From positions 1 to 64,000 of the forward strand of contig JARGPJ010000005.1 in the NCBI GenBank assembly GCA_029212615.1: a DNA stretch of 64,000 nt, in the 5' to 3' direction. How positions within the stretch are numbered: position 1 is the first letter of the stretch; the number at the start of each line of letters is the position of its first letter. The stretch comes from Verrucomicrobiales bacterium (lineage in GTDB: Bacteria > Verrucomicrobiota > Verrucomicrobiia > Verrucomicrobiales > DEV007). Below the pieces are notes generated by a model. It searched no databases. It had not been told where the DNA came from and was given only the letters and a program-made list of their open reading frames with translations. Made by a program: the position numbers and the translations under genes. Shown in pieces: positions 24,474 to 33,040 of the stretch.

Positions 24474-25703
24474 ATGAGCAGCAACGCCACCTTCCTCGGA
24501 CCCGTTAATCAACTCCCCGCCGAAGGCGCGGAGCGTGAACCCAGTTTGAACTCGGAGGCCGACTTCTGCGCCTCCATGTTTTCAGATTCCAACCTGCTCT
24601 TCGATGTCTCTGAGAAAGGAGTCATGATGGAATCGAACCCTCAGGCAACTGAGGTCTTCCAGCAGTTTGACGTTCAACTGGATAAAAGCGACGACGAGCC
24701 CTTTCTCCTCTGGCGCGACAATGCCTTCGAACTTCAACTTCAGGGACTCGTCAATAACCGGGCAGCTTTCTCAACCCTCTCCGACGCCTCGGAACCGGAA
24801 GACTATGTACGACGATTCCTCGAAGTGCTCGGTTCCTCTCTCGATGATCCGGCCTTAAAGCACGAAGGCTCGAAACTTCCCATGATTCGCTGGGAAGCCG
24901 CTGAAGACGGCTCTTCCGCCCGGGTTCAACTGCTGGGAGTTCTTCTTGCCGATGATGGCCAGTTTGAAAAATTCTGCAAAGAGAATGACGGAAATGTCGG
25001 CCTGATTTTCGAAGACGCAGAGGTCGAAGCACGCGGCGTCCGCGAAACATTGACCGTTCTTGCTCTCGTCGGCATCACCATGGGCTCGACAACCCAGGCT
25101 GAGGCGGGCCTCTTCAAAAAGATGAAGGCCAAGAAAGAAATGCGAATCGCACAGATTAATCATCAAAAAATGATTGTCGAAACACCTGCTCCGGTTCAAC
25201 AAGCTACCCGCTCTGGCTATCAGGACGCGCACCAGAACCATTTTGTAAATCATCAGCTTCTCAGCGCCCGACCCGACGGGGAGAAGAAAGTCATCGTCGA
25301 CGTCGCAAACCAGCGGGCCTATCTCCTCGTCGATAACATGGTGGCAATCGACACGGCGGTGTCGACGGCACGGGCAGGGAAAGAGACCCCTCGCGGCACA
25401 TTTAAAATCACCCAACGGGTGGCGGAAGGAAAGACCTCAACTATTTACGGCTGTGATCTCCCCTATTGGCAGCGGCTTGACAGCAGCGCCATCGGAATGC
25501 ATGTCGGAGACCTCCCCGGATACGCCGCTTCTGCTGGCTGTATTCGACTACCACACAGCATTGCTCCCACCCTCTTCGCCAATACTGCCAGCGGTGTTAC
25601 CGTTGAAGTGGTCGATCATTGGGATCAGCAGGAGCTTCACCAGGCCTCATCTCAACAGAACATGGTCGTTGCTCAAGTCATCCCGCAGGATGGTAATTCC
25701 TGA
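24474..25703 (+). CDS. L,D-transpeptidase-like (YkuD) protein with a large N-terminal domain and internal signal-like segment
   Basis: The 409-residue protein has three parts. Residues 1-187 are an acidic, signal-less domain of unknown family (LLFDVSEKGVMMESNPQA, FLLWRDNAFELQLQGLV). Residues 188-211 (RETLTVLALVGITMGSTTQAEA) look like a signal peptide or membrane helix ending in a possible signal peptidase site. Residues 270-376 are a YkuD domain (KKVIVDVANQRAYLLVDN, GKETPRGTFKI), with active-site His343 in MHVGDLPGY and Cys356 in SAGCIRL. The histidine normally before GC is alanine. YkuD enzymes form 3-3 cross-links in peptidoglycan or attach proteins to it. The topology suggests a cytoplasmic N-domain and a periplasmic catalytic domain. 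Last gene of the GAF-subtilase unit, 42 bases downstream. Confidence 0.7.
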   Translation: MSSNATFLGPVNQLPAEGAEREPSLNSEADFCASMFSDSNLLFDVSEKGVMMESNPQATEVFQQFDVQLDKSDDEPFLLWRDNAFELQLQGLVNNRAAFSTLSDASEPEDYVRRFLEVLGSSLDDPALKHEGSKLPMIRWEAAEDGSSARVQLLGVLLADDGQFEKFCKENDGNVGLIFEDAEVEARGVRETLTVLALVGITMGSTTQAEAGLFKKMKAKKEMRIAQINHQKMIVETPAPVQQATRSGYQDAHQNHFVNHQLLSARPDGEKKVIVDVANQRAYLLVDNMVAIDTAVSTARAGKETPRGTFKITQRVAEGKTSTIYGCDLPYWQRLDSSAIGMHVGDLPGYAASAGCIRLPHSIAPTLFANTASGVTVEVVDHWDQQELHQASSQQNMVVAQVIPQDGNS

Positions 25704-25852
25704 ATCCTCTCTCGAACCACCGCCTCAAAAACCGACCTTATTCGACTCGCGTCCTCGCGTTCCGGACAGGCTCAAACGTCGACGTCTGTTTTTCCAAGAC
25801 TAGCTGTACTGCCCGCATCAGTGCATTTGACGATGAGTTCGAGGTCACGATA

Positions 25853-25879
25853 GGTGGCCAGCTCATTTTGCTGGCCACC
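25853..25879. terminator. Perfect 10-bp hairpin after the transpeptidase gene
   Basis: GGTGGCCAGC (25853-25862) and GCTGGCCACC (25870-25879) are perfectly complementary around the loop TCATTTT. It is the strongest simple hairpin seen in the window. It lies 150 bases after the stop of the L,D-transpeptidase gene and 100 bases before the convergent sulfatase end. No T run follows, so it may be a processing or stabilising end structure, or a dyad for protein binding, rather than an intrinsic terminator. Confidence 0.45.
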
Positions 25880-25999
25880 GTTCCCATTATCTCGCTCCTC
25901 GCGACTGCTCTCGTTCTCCTTTTCGCCGGGGCAAGCGGTCTCCTCACCTATGAGGAAAAACCGGAACCGGTCCCGCCCTCACTTCCTGGAACGCCCTGA
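25868..25999 (+). CDS. Possible small membrane peptide (about 43 residues, TTG start)
   Basis: A frame without ATG or GTG stays open from the stop of the transpeptidase gene to TGA at 25997-25999. Its second half encodes a clear hydrophobic helix (LLATVPIISLLATALVLLFAG) and a Pro/Glu-rich tail (YEEKPEPVPPSLPGTP), which looks biological. The only initiator seen close by is TTG at 25868, inside the hairpin. It is in frame with the upstream stop, so it could also be a decayed C-terminal extension of that protein. It overlaps the end of the minus-strand sulfatase gene by 21 bases. Expression is doubtful. Confidence 0.25.
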   Translation: MLATVPIISLLATALVLLFAGASGLLTYEEKPEPVPPSLPGTP

Positions 26000-27517
26000 G
26001 GTGATAATCTCATCGAGCTGCCCCTTAAGCTTTTCGGCAAGCTCGGGGTGCTCCTCAATCACATCATTCTTTTCACCGGGATCTTTGGAAAGATCAAATA
26101 ACTGAAACTGAGGCACCGGCGTGTTCTCGAGCAGTTTTCCGACCTCCAGATTCCGGGTCTTCTTCGAATCGTGGCGCTGTAACTTCCAATCGCCTGAGCG
26201 AAAGCCGTAGTTCCCGCCTTTTCCGTTGTCCTGCTGAACGAAATCCACCCGACCAGTGGCATCCGGCTTACCGAGAAGAGCGCCCATGACATCAAAGCTG
26301 TCGAGAGCCCCGTCATCAGGAATACTGCCTCCCGTCAAAGTGGTCAGGCTCCCGTAAAGATCGATCGTCGAAACGATTTCGTCAGAGACATCCGGCTCAA
26401 TCGTGCCCTTCCACCGGGTAATAAAAGGTGTTCTCGTCCCCCCTTCATAGACGCTGTATTTGCCTCCGGCGTATGGTCCGGCCGCCTGATGATCGCCGAG
26501 CTTTTCAATCGCCCCGTCTGCATAGCCGTCATCCATGACCGGGCCATTGTCAGAGCAAAACACGAACAAGGTATCTTCCGCCAAACCGAGACGGTCGACC
26601 GTTTTCATCAACTCCCCGACACACCAGTCAAGTTGAACAATTGAGTCAGCACGAAAGCCAAGTGGTGTCGCGCCCTGAAAACGCTCATGCGGAATCCTCG
26701 GGACGTGCAAATCGTGAGAGGCAAAGAAAAGAAAGAATGGCTCTTCCTTGTTCTCTTCCATCCACTCGACCGACTTCTCGACCCATTTATCAGCGAGGTC
26801 TTCGTCTCTGAAACGCGCTGCGTGCCCGCCAGTGTAAAAACCAATTCGGCTGATGCCGTTGTGAATCGTGGAATTATGCCCATGAGTCCAATCCATCTTC
26901 AAGGTATCTCGATGGGAAATCCCGGTCGGATGGTCTTCAGTTGGTTTCTTCTTACCAACCCACAGCGGGTCTTTCGGATCAAGATTCAAAACACGATGAT
27001 TTTCAACGTAGACCTGGGGAACCCGGTCATTTGTCGTCGGAAGGAGAAAACAATGATCGAAACCGAACTCAAGCGGCCCCGGTTTCAGCTCCCCGTTCCA
27101 ATCAGGGCCCTCTTCACCACCTAGACCCAGGTGCCACTTCCCGATCACCGCTGTCTTGTAACCAACCTCATTCAGCATCGAAGCGATCGTCGGTGTCCCT
27201 GCCGGGATAATGGAAGGACTCGTCGGTGGAGCAATCCCCGTGTTCGGTTTTCGAAACGCGTAGGTTCCCGTGAGAAATGAATAGCGGGTCGGCGTGCAAG
27301 TCGATGCAGAACAGTATCCGTTTGTGAAGCGAATCCCCTCAGCTGCGAGCTGATCGATATGCGGGGTTTCAAAATCGGTTGCCCCGTAGCAGGAAAGATC
27401 ACCATAGCCCATGTCGTCCGCCATGATGACGATGACATTCGGCTTCCCGGCCTCTTCGGCCGAGAGCGAAACACACAGTAGAAATGAAAGGGCGAATGAT
27501 AAAAGAAGGTTTTTCAT
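25979..27517 (-). CDS. Secreted type I sulfatase (512 residues)
   Basis: A signal peptide (MKNLLLSFALSFLLCVSLSA) precedes a compact sulfatase: NVIVIMADDMGYGDL supplies the first metal ligands, the formylglycine motif C-T-P-T-R starts at Cys74, then VIGKWHLGLGG, FLFFASHDLHVPRIP and FCSDNGPVMDDG. The order and length resemble arylsulfatase A-like enzymes active on glycan sulfate esters. It is the last gene of the long minus-strand locus, 42 bases after the exported unknown gene. The whole region from about 45.35 kb to here is transcribed in one direction. Confidence 0.9.
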   Translation of the reverse strand: MKNLLLSFALSFLLCVSLSAEEAGKPNVIVIMADDMGYGDLSCYGATDFETPHIDQLAAEGIRFTNGYCSASTCTPTRYSFLTGTYAFRKPNTGIAPPTSPSIIPAGTPTIASMLNEVGYKTAVIGKWHLGLGGEEGPDWNGELKPGPLEFGFDHCFLLPTTNDRVPQVYVENHRVLNLDPKDPLWVGKKKPTEDHPTGISHRDTLKMDWTHGHNSTIHNGISRIGFYTGGHAARFRDEDLADKWVEKSVEWMEENKEEPFFLFFASHDLHVPRIPHERFQGATPLGFRADSIVQLDWCVGELMKTVDRLGLAEDTLFVFCSDNGPVMDDGYADGAIEKLGDHQAAGPYAGGKYSVYEGGTRTPFITRWKGTIEPDVSDEIVSTIDLYGSLTTLTGGSIPDDGALDSFDVMGALLGKPDATGRVDFVQQDNGKGGNYGFRSGDWKLQRHDSKKTRNLEVGKLLENTPVPQFQLFDLSKDPGEKNDVIEEHPELAEKLKGQLDEIITSGRSRK

Positions 27518-27559
27518 GAGTTGGGCACGCAGAATAGCGAACCTATCTCACTCCGGCTA

Positions 27560-28705
27560 CTACTTCCTTACGCCAAAAATCTGGATCGAATCTGAATCCT
27601 TCATCCGGTAACCGGTGCCGAAAGGAAGAGGCTTCGCGATCCCTGAGCGGTAGACATCGTGCAACCACGGCTGATTGTATTCCGAAAACATGTCAATCGG
27701 ACCCGTGTAGTTCCCGTAAAAAGTGAGGTTGAAATAGCGGCTCAAAAACTCTGCCGGAACCCCTGAAGCGTCCTGAAGAATCCATTTACTGTCGCCGACG
27801 ATGAAATTTCGAATGTTAGTGAAATCCTCCTGATGCATCAGGAACGAAGCCGCTTTCAGGTAGGAAACGCTGTCAGGGCGGGCGGAAAGAAACTGGTGAA
27901 AAGAAGAGCCTCCTTTGAATCCATTGTTCGATAAATCAGTCTTAAAGTAATAAAGATTCTGTTCCTGCGGAACATTCGCTCCGGGATTGGACTGGCGAAT
28001 TCGCAGCCAGATTCCTGTCGCCTCGTCGGGCGCGGCCAGAACAGCCGAACCACCCGGTTCCAATTTCACATAATTGGCATTCAAGACGTCATGTCCCGTC
28101 AATGCCGCAAAATAGAGAAGGACCGGAAATACCCCGTCGATTCCCTCCTTGCCGAAATCCTCCCGCATCTCAGTAGTAATAAAAAAGTTTCGCCGCGAGA
28201 TGCTTCTGAGCGTGTAGTTCAAGTGGGTCAGGTAGCTGTCGAGAGACACCTCGTCCATTGAGAAAAAATCAGGAATCGACCCGAGAGGCTCCAGTCCGGC
28301 AAGAATGTACTCAGGGACACCCGGGAATATCGAGGCCACATGGACAAAATCCGGACCGCCAAACATGTATTTGACCGTTGTCGGCCTGGTCAGCTGTGGT
28401 TGCAGTTCCATTGCAGCCCATTCCTGAATCTTGCTGAGCCTTGCCTCCTTCCATTTCTGAGAAAGGGCCGTCGTTTCCGCGTAGTGCTTCCGCACCGACG
28501 GAGATCCCATGATCTGATTTAAAGGGCTCGAACTTGATACCGGCTTCCCCGCCACAAATCGAGCGAGATCATTGAAATTCACATCCTGCCCTGAAACCGA
28601 AGCAAGAAAAGACAGATACAGGAAAATCCCGGAGAGAAAGAAACGCCTACGCATGGGGAAATATCGACCATTCACACAGAGTTTCAACGGATCTGAATGC
28701 GACAT
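27560..28705 (-). CDS. Exported protein of unknown function
   Basis: I do not recognise this 381-residue protein. A signal-like stretch (MRRRFFLSGIFLYLSFLASVSG) begins at residue 18, so the working start may be 28654 rather than 28705. However, the first ATG overlaps the MarR stop as TAATG, which favours coupled translation from 28705. The mature part is soluble, with patterns such as YMFGGPDFVHVASIFPGVPEYILAGLEPLG, VFPVLLYFAALTGHDV and DSVSYLKAASFLMHQ, and no obvious catalytic motif. Its position directly after a MarR gene and before a sulfatase suggests that it belongs to the polysaccharide locus, but no role can be given. Confidence 0.6.
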   Translation of the reverse strand: MSHSDPLKLCVNGRYFPMRRRFFLSGIFLYLSFLASVSGQDVNFNDLARFVAGKPVSSSSPLNQIMGSPSVRKHYAETTALSQKWKEARLSKIQEWAAMELQPQLTRPTTVKYMFGGPDFVHVASIFPGVPEYILAGLEPLGSIPDFFSMDEVSLDSYLTHLNYTLRSISRRNFFITTEMREDFGKEGIDGVFPVLLYFAALTGHDVLNANYVKLEPGGSAVLAAPDEATGIWLRIRQSNPGANVPQEQNLYYFKTDLSNNGFKGGSSFHQFLSARPDSVSYLKAASFLMHQEDFTNIRNFIVGDSKWILQDASGVPAEFLSRYFNLTFYGNYTGPIDMFSEYNQPWLHDVYRSGIAKPLPFGTGYRMKDSDSIQIFGVRK

Positions 28706-29160
28706 TATGGCCGCGAAATATTGTCGAGGACTCGTTTAAGCATCCGCTTCAACTCGTCAACCTCCTCAGGATCAAGCCCTTCGTGAAGAGTCTCAAGCAC
28801 CCGGTGGTGACGATTTATCATGGAAGGGAGGAGCTCATGCCCTTTTCCAGTGAGAAAGAGTCGAAAGGCGCGGGCATCCTCAGGATCCTTCTCCCGCCTC
28901 ACCAGATCATCCGATTCCAGGGTTCTCAGGAGCCCTGTGATCGTTGCTTTGGGAAGCTGAAACTGCTCAGAAAGATACTTCACGTGACAGCCCTCCTGTT
29001 TTGCGATGGCAAGAAAAAGCCCTCCCGTACCCGGCTTTACCTGCTCTGAAAGCCCTTCGCTCGTCAGCGTTTTGACCGCAAAATGACGAAACGCATGATA
29101 CGACCTTGCCAGCTGAAACGGCAGATCATTCAATTCATAGCTGTCAGTGGGTTCATCCAT
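28705..29160 (-). CDS. MarR family transcriptional regulator
   Basis: From ATG 29160 the product has 151 residues with the MarR winged-helix pattern: helices around LPFQLARSYHAFRHFAV, the DNA-reading part CHVKYLSEQFQLPKATITGLLRTLESDDLV, and the wing RREKDPEDARAFRLFLTGKGHELL, then a C-terminal dimer helix pair. MarR proteins are ligand-responsive repressors or activators. It is the only regulator gene within the 19-kb sulfatase locus, so it is a candidate for controlling that locus. A longer frame from 29202 adds 14 basic residues and is less likely. Its TAA overlaps the next ATG by one base. Confidence 0.85.
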   Translation of the reverse strand: MDEPTDSYELNDLPFQLARSYHAFRHFAVKTLTSEGLSEQVKPGTGGLFLAIAKQEGCHVKYLSEQFQLPKATITGLLRTLESDDLVRREKDPEDARAFRLFLTGKGHELLPSMINRHHRVLETLHEGLDPEEVDELKRMLKRVLDNISRP

Positions 29161-29231
29161 GCGGCGGGAGGAGAAAATGGATGCGATTCTCCGACGCCAC
29201 AAGCCGGCATTTGTGATATCCGGGAAGCGAG

Positions 29232-31232
29232 CTACTTGCTCGTAGCCCCGATGACATGGTCCGCCATCACTTCGAAGGGAATCACCGCCTCTGTCCCAAT
29301 TGCCTCATAGGCATGCCAGGCCAGCTTCCGGTTTCCATTTTCATCGATAATGCCGAGCCGGAGTCCTCCTTCGTTATCCGGCATATCCTGATATCGGTGA
29401 AGGTGATAGGCCTCGATCACCGGATAACCGGAAAGCCGACGAAACAGTTCCACCAGCCCCGCCATTTGGAGCGTCTGATCTTCAATACTCAAGGTCGGGG
29501 AATTAAATCCCTGCTCAGAAAAGAGAATCCCTCTTGGCTTGCCCTCATAGAGAAAGCGATCCTGCGCAAGGAAAGCGGGGAGCACTTGAAAATTTTTCGG
29601 CGTGATATACGGCGTGTCGAAGGTCTCGAGCGTTTCATCATCGTTCCAGGCCATCGGATTTCTGAGGCCCTGGGGATAGGGGTGATACGCCACGCCCCAT
29701 TCGTAATCACCCTCAGCCCTTCCCATTTCAGCGTACAGCTCAAGCATCTCTCTCACTGTGTAGGCACCCACTCCGAGACTGCGTTTTGCCCAATGATGAG
29801 TCAGTGAAATAAAGACACGGGCGTGAGGATCACGCATTCTCATCGTCTGATATATCATGCGGGCAGAGCGATGATAGGTTTCAAGATAACGAGGCAGCGG
29901 CTGATCGCCCATATTCGTCCACGTCCCGGCCTGGTCGACTTCGTTATGAACCACCCAGTTTGAGATTCGCTTCCCCGGCTCACGAAAGTGATTACCGAGC
30001 ACCTGCAGAGCCGCCCGGTAAAGATCGCTCCCGGCCTCCTGCATCAAATTCGGCATCGCATAAACTCCCCGTGACTCTGCTTCAGGGTGGGCGAAAAGAG
30101 AATCCCCGTGATTTCCCACCAGGAGGATGGCCGTCACGATGACCCCTTTCTTTCGCAGCAACCTCACGGTCGTTTCCCGCTGCTGCAGAAAGCGACGGTT
30201 CAAATAGTAGGGCCTTCCCTCAAACATGATCTTCTCCAGACCGGGACGGGGTTTCGGCGAGAGCAGGGCGCTCAGAACCACATTGATGGTGGCATGACTG
30301 ATTCCCAGTTCAAAAATCTCATGATCTTCGCTTCCGATGTAGGGAATGCCTCCGAGCCCCTTTTGGTGAGGCGACTTGAGCACGTCATTCAGCGGTGCAA
30401 CTCCGGCGGCATATTCCCCCCACCGACAGAGAGAGGCGATCTCCCCCGCTTCGGTCTCGAGGCGAAACCGCGAAAAAGCACGGTCACGCCGGTCAGGTCC
30501 CGCATAACGATTCAGTTCGACTCTGAAAACGCCGGAAAGCCCCCTTTCGATGATCCCCTCCGGAAAACCCTGTGCATGGGAGGCGTGCGGTGGGCGCAAT
30601 TCCCGGAGATTCGCCGGATCTGCGTGCTCTCCCTCAATCACTATCTTATCCGCTCCGATCGCAACCCTGTGTATTTTCCCCGCATAATCCGCCCGGAGAT
30701 AGGAAAGGTAGGCCGCTGCATCCGCTTCTTTTTCCAGAGCCTTCTGCTCCCGTTCTTCAATCGCCTCCTCCTCGTCCGCATTGGGAACCCGCAACACCAT
30801 CTTCCTGATCTGCAGTCCCTCATTCAACTTACCTTTGAGAGAGAAGTGAAACCGCGAATCCTCGCCGGGTTTCATCAACGGGGGTTTTGAAGCTGATAGA
30901 TCAAAAGCAATCGGCTGCCAGGTTTCCGCAAGGGGAACCGGCGCTGAGGTGACGTGAATGATCTCACTGTCAGGCTGGCGGTAACGAATCGAAAAAGCCT
31001 CGATTCCTGAAGGGGAAAAATACTCGAAAGCGAGGATAGATTGCTTTCCGGGATCGAACCCGGCCGGAACCGGCTGCGACCAGAAGTGCGGATTCACCCC
31101 CGAGATGCTCAAGTCAACCACTCCTGCGGCAGGGCGGGTCACTTCTATTTTTGAAAATGGTCCCTGGTGCAGAGGCAACTCAGCACCAGCCCACGACGTC
31201 AGGAGAGAGAAGAGAATGAATATTTTTTTCAT
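29232..31232 (-). CDS. DUF5722 glycoside-hydrolase-like secreted protein
   Basis: The 666-residue protein has a signal peptide (about residues 1-17), a beta-rich N-terminal region, a short Glu/Lys-rich helix (155-172), and a C-terminal TIM-barrel-like domain of the DUF5722 type (GLGGIPYIGSEDHEIFELGISHATINVVL). Two glutamates stand where a clan A glycosidase would keep its catalytic pair: Glu431 in VVHNEVDQ (Asn before Glu, the acid/base pattern) and Glu573 in LFSEQGF (a nucleophile pattern on a late strand). Hydrolysis of a glycosidic bond is therefore inferred, not established. It follows the esterase/SMP-30 gene by 19 bases and is the only glycosidase-like product inside the sulfatase locus, so it may act on the desulfated polymer. 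Confidence 0.7.
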   Translation of the reverse strand: MKKIFILFSLLTSWAGAELPLHQGPFSKIEVTRPAAGVVDLSISGVNPHFWSQPVPAGFDPGKQSILAFEYFSPSGIEAFSIRYRQPDSEIIHVTSAPVPLAETWQPIAFDLSASKPPLMKPGEDSRFHFSLKGKLNEGLQIRKMVLRVPNADEEEAIEEREQKALEKEADAAAYLSYLRADYAGKIHRVAIGADKIVIEGEHADPANLRELRPPHASHAQGFPEGIIERGLSGVFRVELNRYAGPDRRDRAFSRFRLETEAGEIASLCRWGEYAAGVAPLNDVLKSPHQKGLGGIPYIGSEDHEIFELGISHATINVVLSALLSPKPRPGLEKIMFEGRPYYLNRRFLQQRETTVRLLRKKGVIVTAILLVGNHGDSLFAHPEAESRGVYAMPNLMQEAGSDLYRAALQVLGNHFREPGKRISNWVVHNEVDQAGTWTNMGDQPLPRYLETYHRSARMIYQTMRMRDPHARVFISLTHHWAKRSLGVGAYTVREMLELYAEMGRAEGDYEWGVAYHPYPQGLRNPMAWNDDETLETFDTPYITPKNFQVLPAFLAQDRFLYEGKPRGILFSEQGFNSPTLSIEDQTLQMAGLVELFRRLSGYPVIEAYHLHRYQDMPDNEGGLRLGIIDENGNRKLAWHAYEAIGTEAVIPFEVMADHVIGATSK

Positions 31233-31251
31233 GAAAAACAGTGGCTGCCGG

Positions 31252-32985
31252 CTAGAGCCGTGGCTTCTCCGGTTTTGTCGGAGCTGCCCAGGCCTGGGCC
31301 CCTTTTAAATTAATCTCTCTCCGAAAAACCTTATCTCCGCAGGTGATAAAGAGAGCATTGCCATACAGACATACATTTGAAGGGTGACGTTCCCCTACTG
31401 GCCCCGGGACGATAAGGTGAACCCGCCCCGGCTGATCGCAGATCTGCACTCCCAGCGCTGTCGCGACAAAAAGCCACCCATCCTCGCTAACCGCCATTCC
31501 ATCGGCGTGACTTCGAATATCAGTCGAAGCCGGAGGAAGGTGAAGATGATAGTAGGGCTGCACAAAGGCGAGAGATCCATCAGGCTTTCTCTGCCCGGAA
31601 AGAACAAAGCGCCCCATGTAATCTGCCGCGTAGACCAAAGTCTGATCCGTGCTCAAAACGACTCCGTTCACCCCGCTGAACTCATCGCTTGCGATGACCG
31701 CCTCACCACCCGGGGAAATGGCCCATACAGCCTTCTTCCGGGGCTCCGAGAAATAGACAGTTCCATCAAAAGCCACGACGACATCATTCGGCCTCACTCC
31801 CTCGACATGAACTGTCATCTCGCCGGAATCAATATTCCAGGACACCAGTCTTCCCGTATCCCGTTGGCAGCCATACAGAGTCTTTCCGTCAGGGGCAAAG
31901 GCAAGCCCGTTCGTTCCGCCGGTATTCTCCTTAAAAAGCTCAACCGTCCCCCCTGTCCCAACTCTCCAGATCTTACTCGCCTCCAGATCGCTGAAATAGA
32001 GTTCTCCCTCCGCATTCACAACCGGACCTTCCGTAAACTCATGCCCTTCACTAACCAATTCCCAATTCTCGCCTTCGATGAGAAACTCACCCGCCCTGCT
32101 TTGCGATTGTTCCGGATGCGTCCGGACAACCGGATCGGATTTCCATCCCTTCCACAACCAGCGCATCACATCGGGGAAGATTGCATTCCCGTGCTTCCGG
32201 TTGTGCCCCCCTTCCCCCCATTCGTGATTCACTTCATAACCGGCCCACCGGAATGAGGCGAGCATGTCCTGATTCGCCACCCACCAACTGCCACAGTATA
32301 GATTGTTGTCATTCTTCCCGTCCTGCAGGAAAACCCGGAGCGGCTTCGGCTCCGTTTTCCGAACCAGAACCGGAAACTCATTCCCTCCGCGAAGCCCGAC
32401 ATAAGTACCGACGGTAGTGTAGATACGGCGAAATTGATCCGGTCTCTCCCAGGCGGCGGCAAAAGCGGCAATCCCCCCGGAACTTGAACCGCAAAGCCCC
32501 TTCAAATTCGGGTCGGAGGTGATGTTCAAATCCTGCAAGGCAAACGGCATCATCTCCTCAAGGAGAAAACGGACATATCGACCGTCCACCGCATCGTACT
32601 CGAAAGAACGATTGAAACGCGGGAGCGCCTCTTCTGAAAGCGCCGGGACCACGCCGGGGTTCACAAAGAGCGCAATCGTCACCGGCATCTCCCCTGAATG
32701 AATAAGGTTATCAAAGGCGACTGGCACGGTTTTGAGATAACTCATTCCATCCTGAAAAACCATGAGGGCGGCCGGCTTCCCGGAATCGTACTGGGCCGGA
32801 ACATAGACCGCGTAGTCACGCACCGTTCCCGGGAAAATATCACTGGCCTCAAAGACCCCTTTCCTGACAGCTCCTTCAGGAACCCCGGGTTCTTTAACCA
32901 TGTCAGGATGAACCGGATAAATTTCATCGCCGATCAACATGGAGAACGGACAAAGAAAGGCGACTAAGAACAGAATAGTTTTCAT
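31252..32985 (-). CDS. Secreted esterase-D-like domain fused to SMP-30/gluconolactonase-like propeller
   Basis: From ATG 32985 the 577 residues begin with a signal peptide (MKTILFLVAFLCPFSMLIG). Residues about 40-290 form an esterase D-like alpha/beta hydrolase with the nucleophile motif GSSSGG (Ser about 168), a likely acid in FLQDGKND and a histidine in EGGHNRKH. Residues about 310-577 form an SMP-30-like six-bladed propeller (GHEFTEGPVVNAEGELYFSD, GTNGLAFAPDGKTLYGCQ, GVRPNDVVVAFDGTVYFSEP, HADGMAVSEDGWLFVAT). The first part could remove acetyl or feruloyl-type esters from a polysaccharide. The second is related to lactonases. Placing both in one exported protein suggests sequential steps on one substrate. 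Start codon 33057 would place 24 residues before the signal and overlap the SnoaL-like gene, so 32985 is preferred. Confidence 0.8.
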   Translation of the reverse strand: MKTILFLVAFLCPFSMLIGDEIYPVHPDMVKEPGVPEGAVRKGVFEASDIFPGTVRDYAVYVPAQYDSGKPAALMVFQDGMSYLKTVPVAFDNLIHSGEMPVTIALFVNPGVVPALSEEALPRFNRSFEYDAVDGRYVRFLLEEMMPFALQDLNITSDPNLKGLCGSSSGGIAAFAAAWERPDQFRRIYTTVGTYVGLRGGNEFPVLVRKTEPKPLRVFLQDGKNDNNLYCGSWWVANQDMLASFRWAGYEVNHEWGEGGHNRKHGNAIFPDVMRWLWKGWKSDPVVRTHPEQSQSRAGEFLIEGENWELVSEGHEFTEGPVVNAEGELYFSDLEASKIWRVGTGGTVELFKENTGGTNGLAFAPDGKTLYGCQRDTGRLVSWNIDSGEMTVHVEGVRPNDVVVAFDGTVYFSEPRKKAVWAISPGGEAVIASDEFSGVNGVVLSTDQTLVYAADYMGRFVLSGQRKPDGSLAFVQPYYHLHLPPASTDIRSHADGMAVSEDGWLFVATALGVQICDQPGRVHLIVPGPVGERHPSNVCLYGNALFITCGDKVFRREINLKGAQAWAAPTKPEKPRL

Positions 32986-33040
32986 GGAAAGATACAGGGG
33001 CAAGCGGGCAACGATACCCTGTTGAATGAGCAAATCCGGA

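Noticed and set aside
30087..30890. 267-codon plus-strand frame
   Set aside because: Antisense to the DUF5722 gene; Arg/Pro-rich with no domain.
31384..32256. 290-codon plus-strand frame
   Set aside because: Antisense to the esterase-SMP-30 gene.
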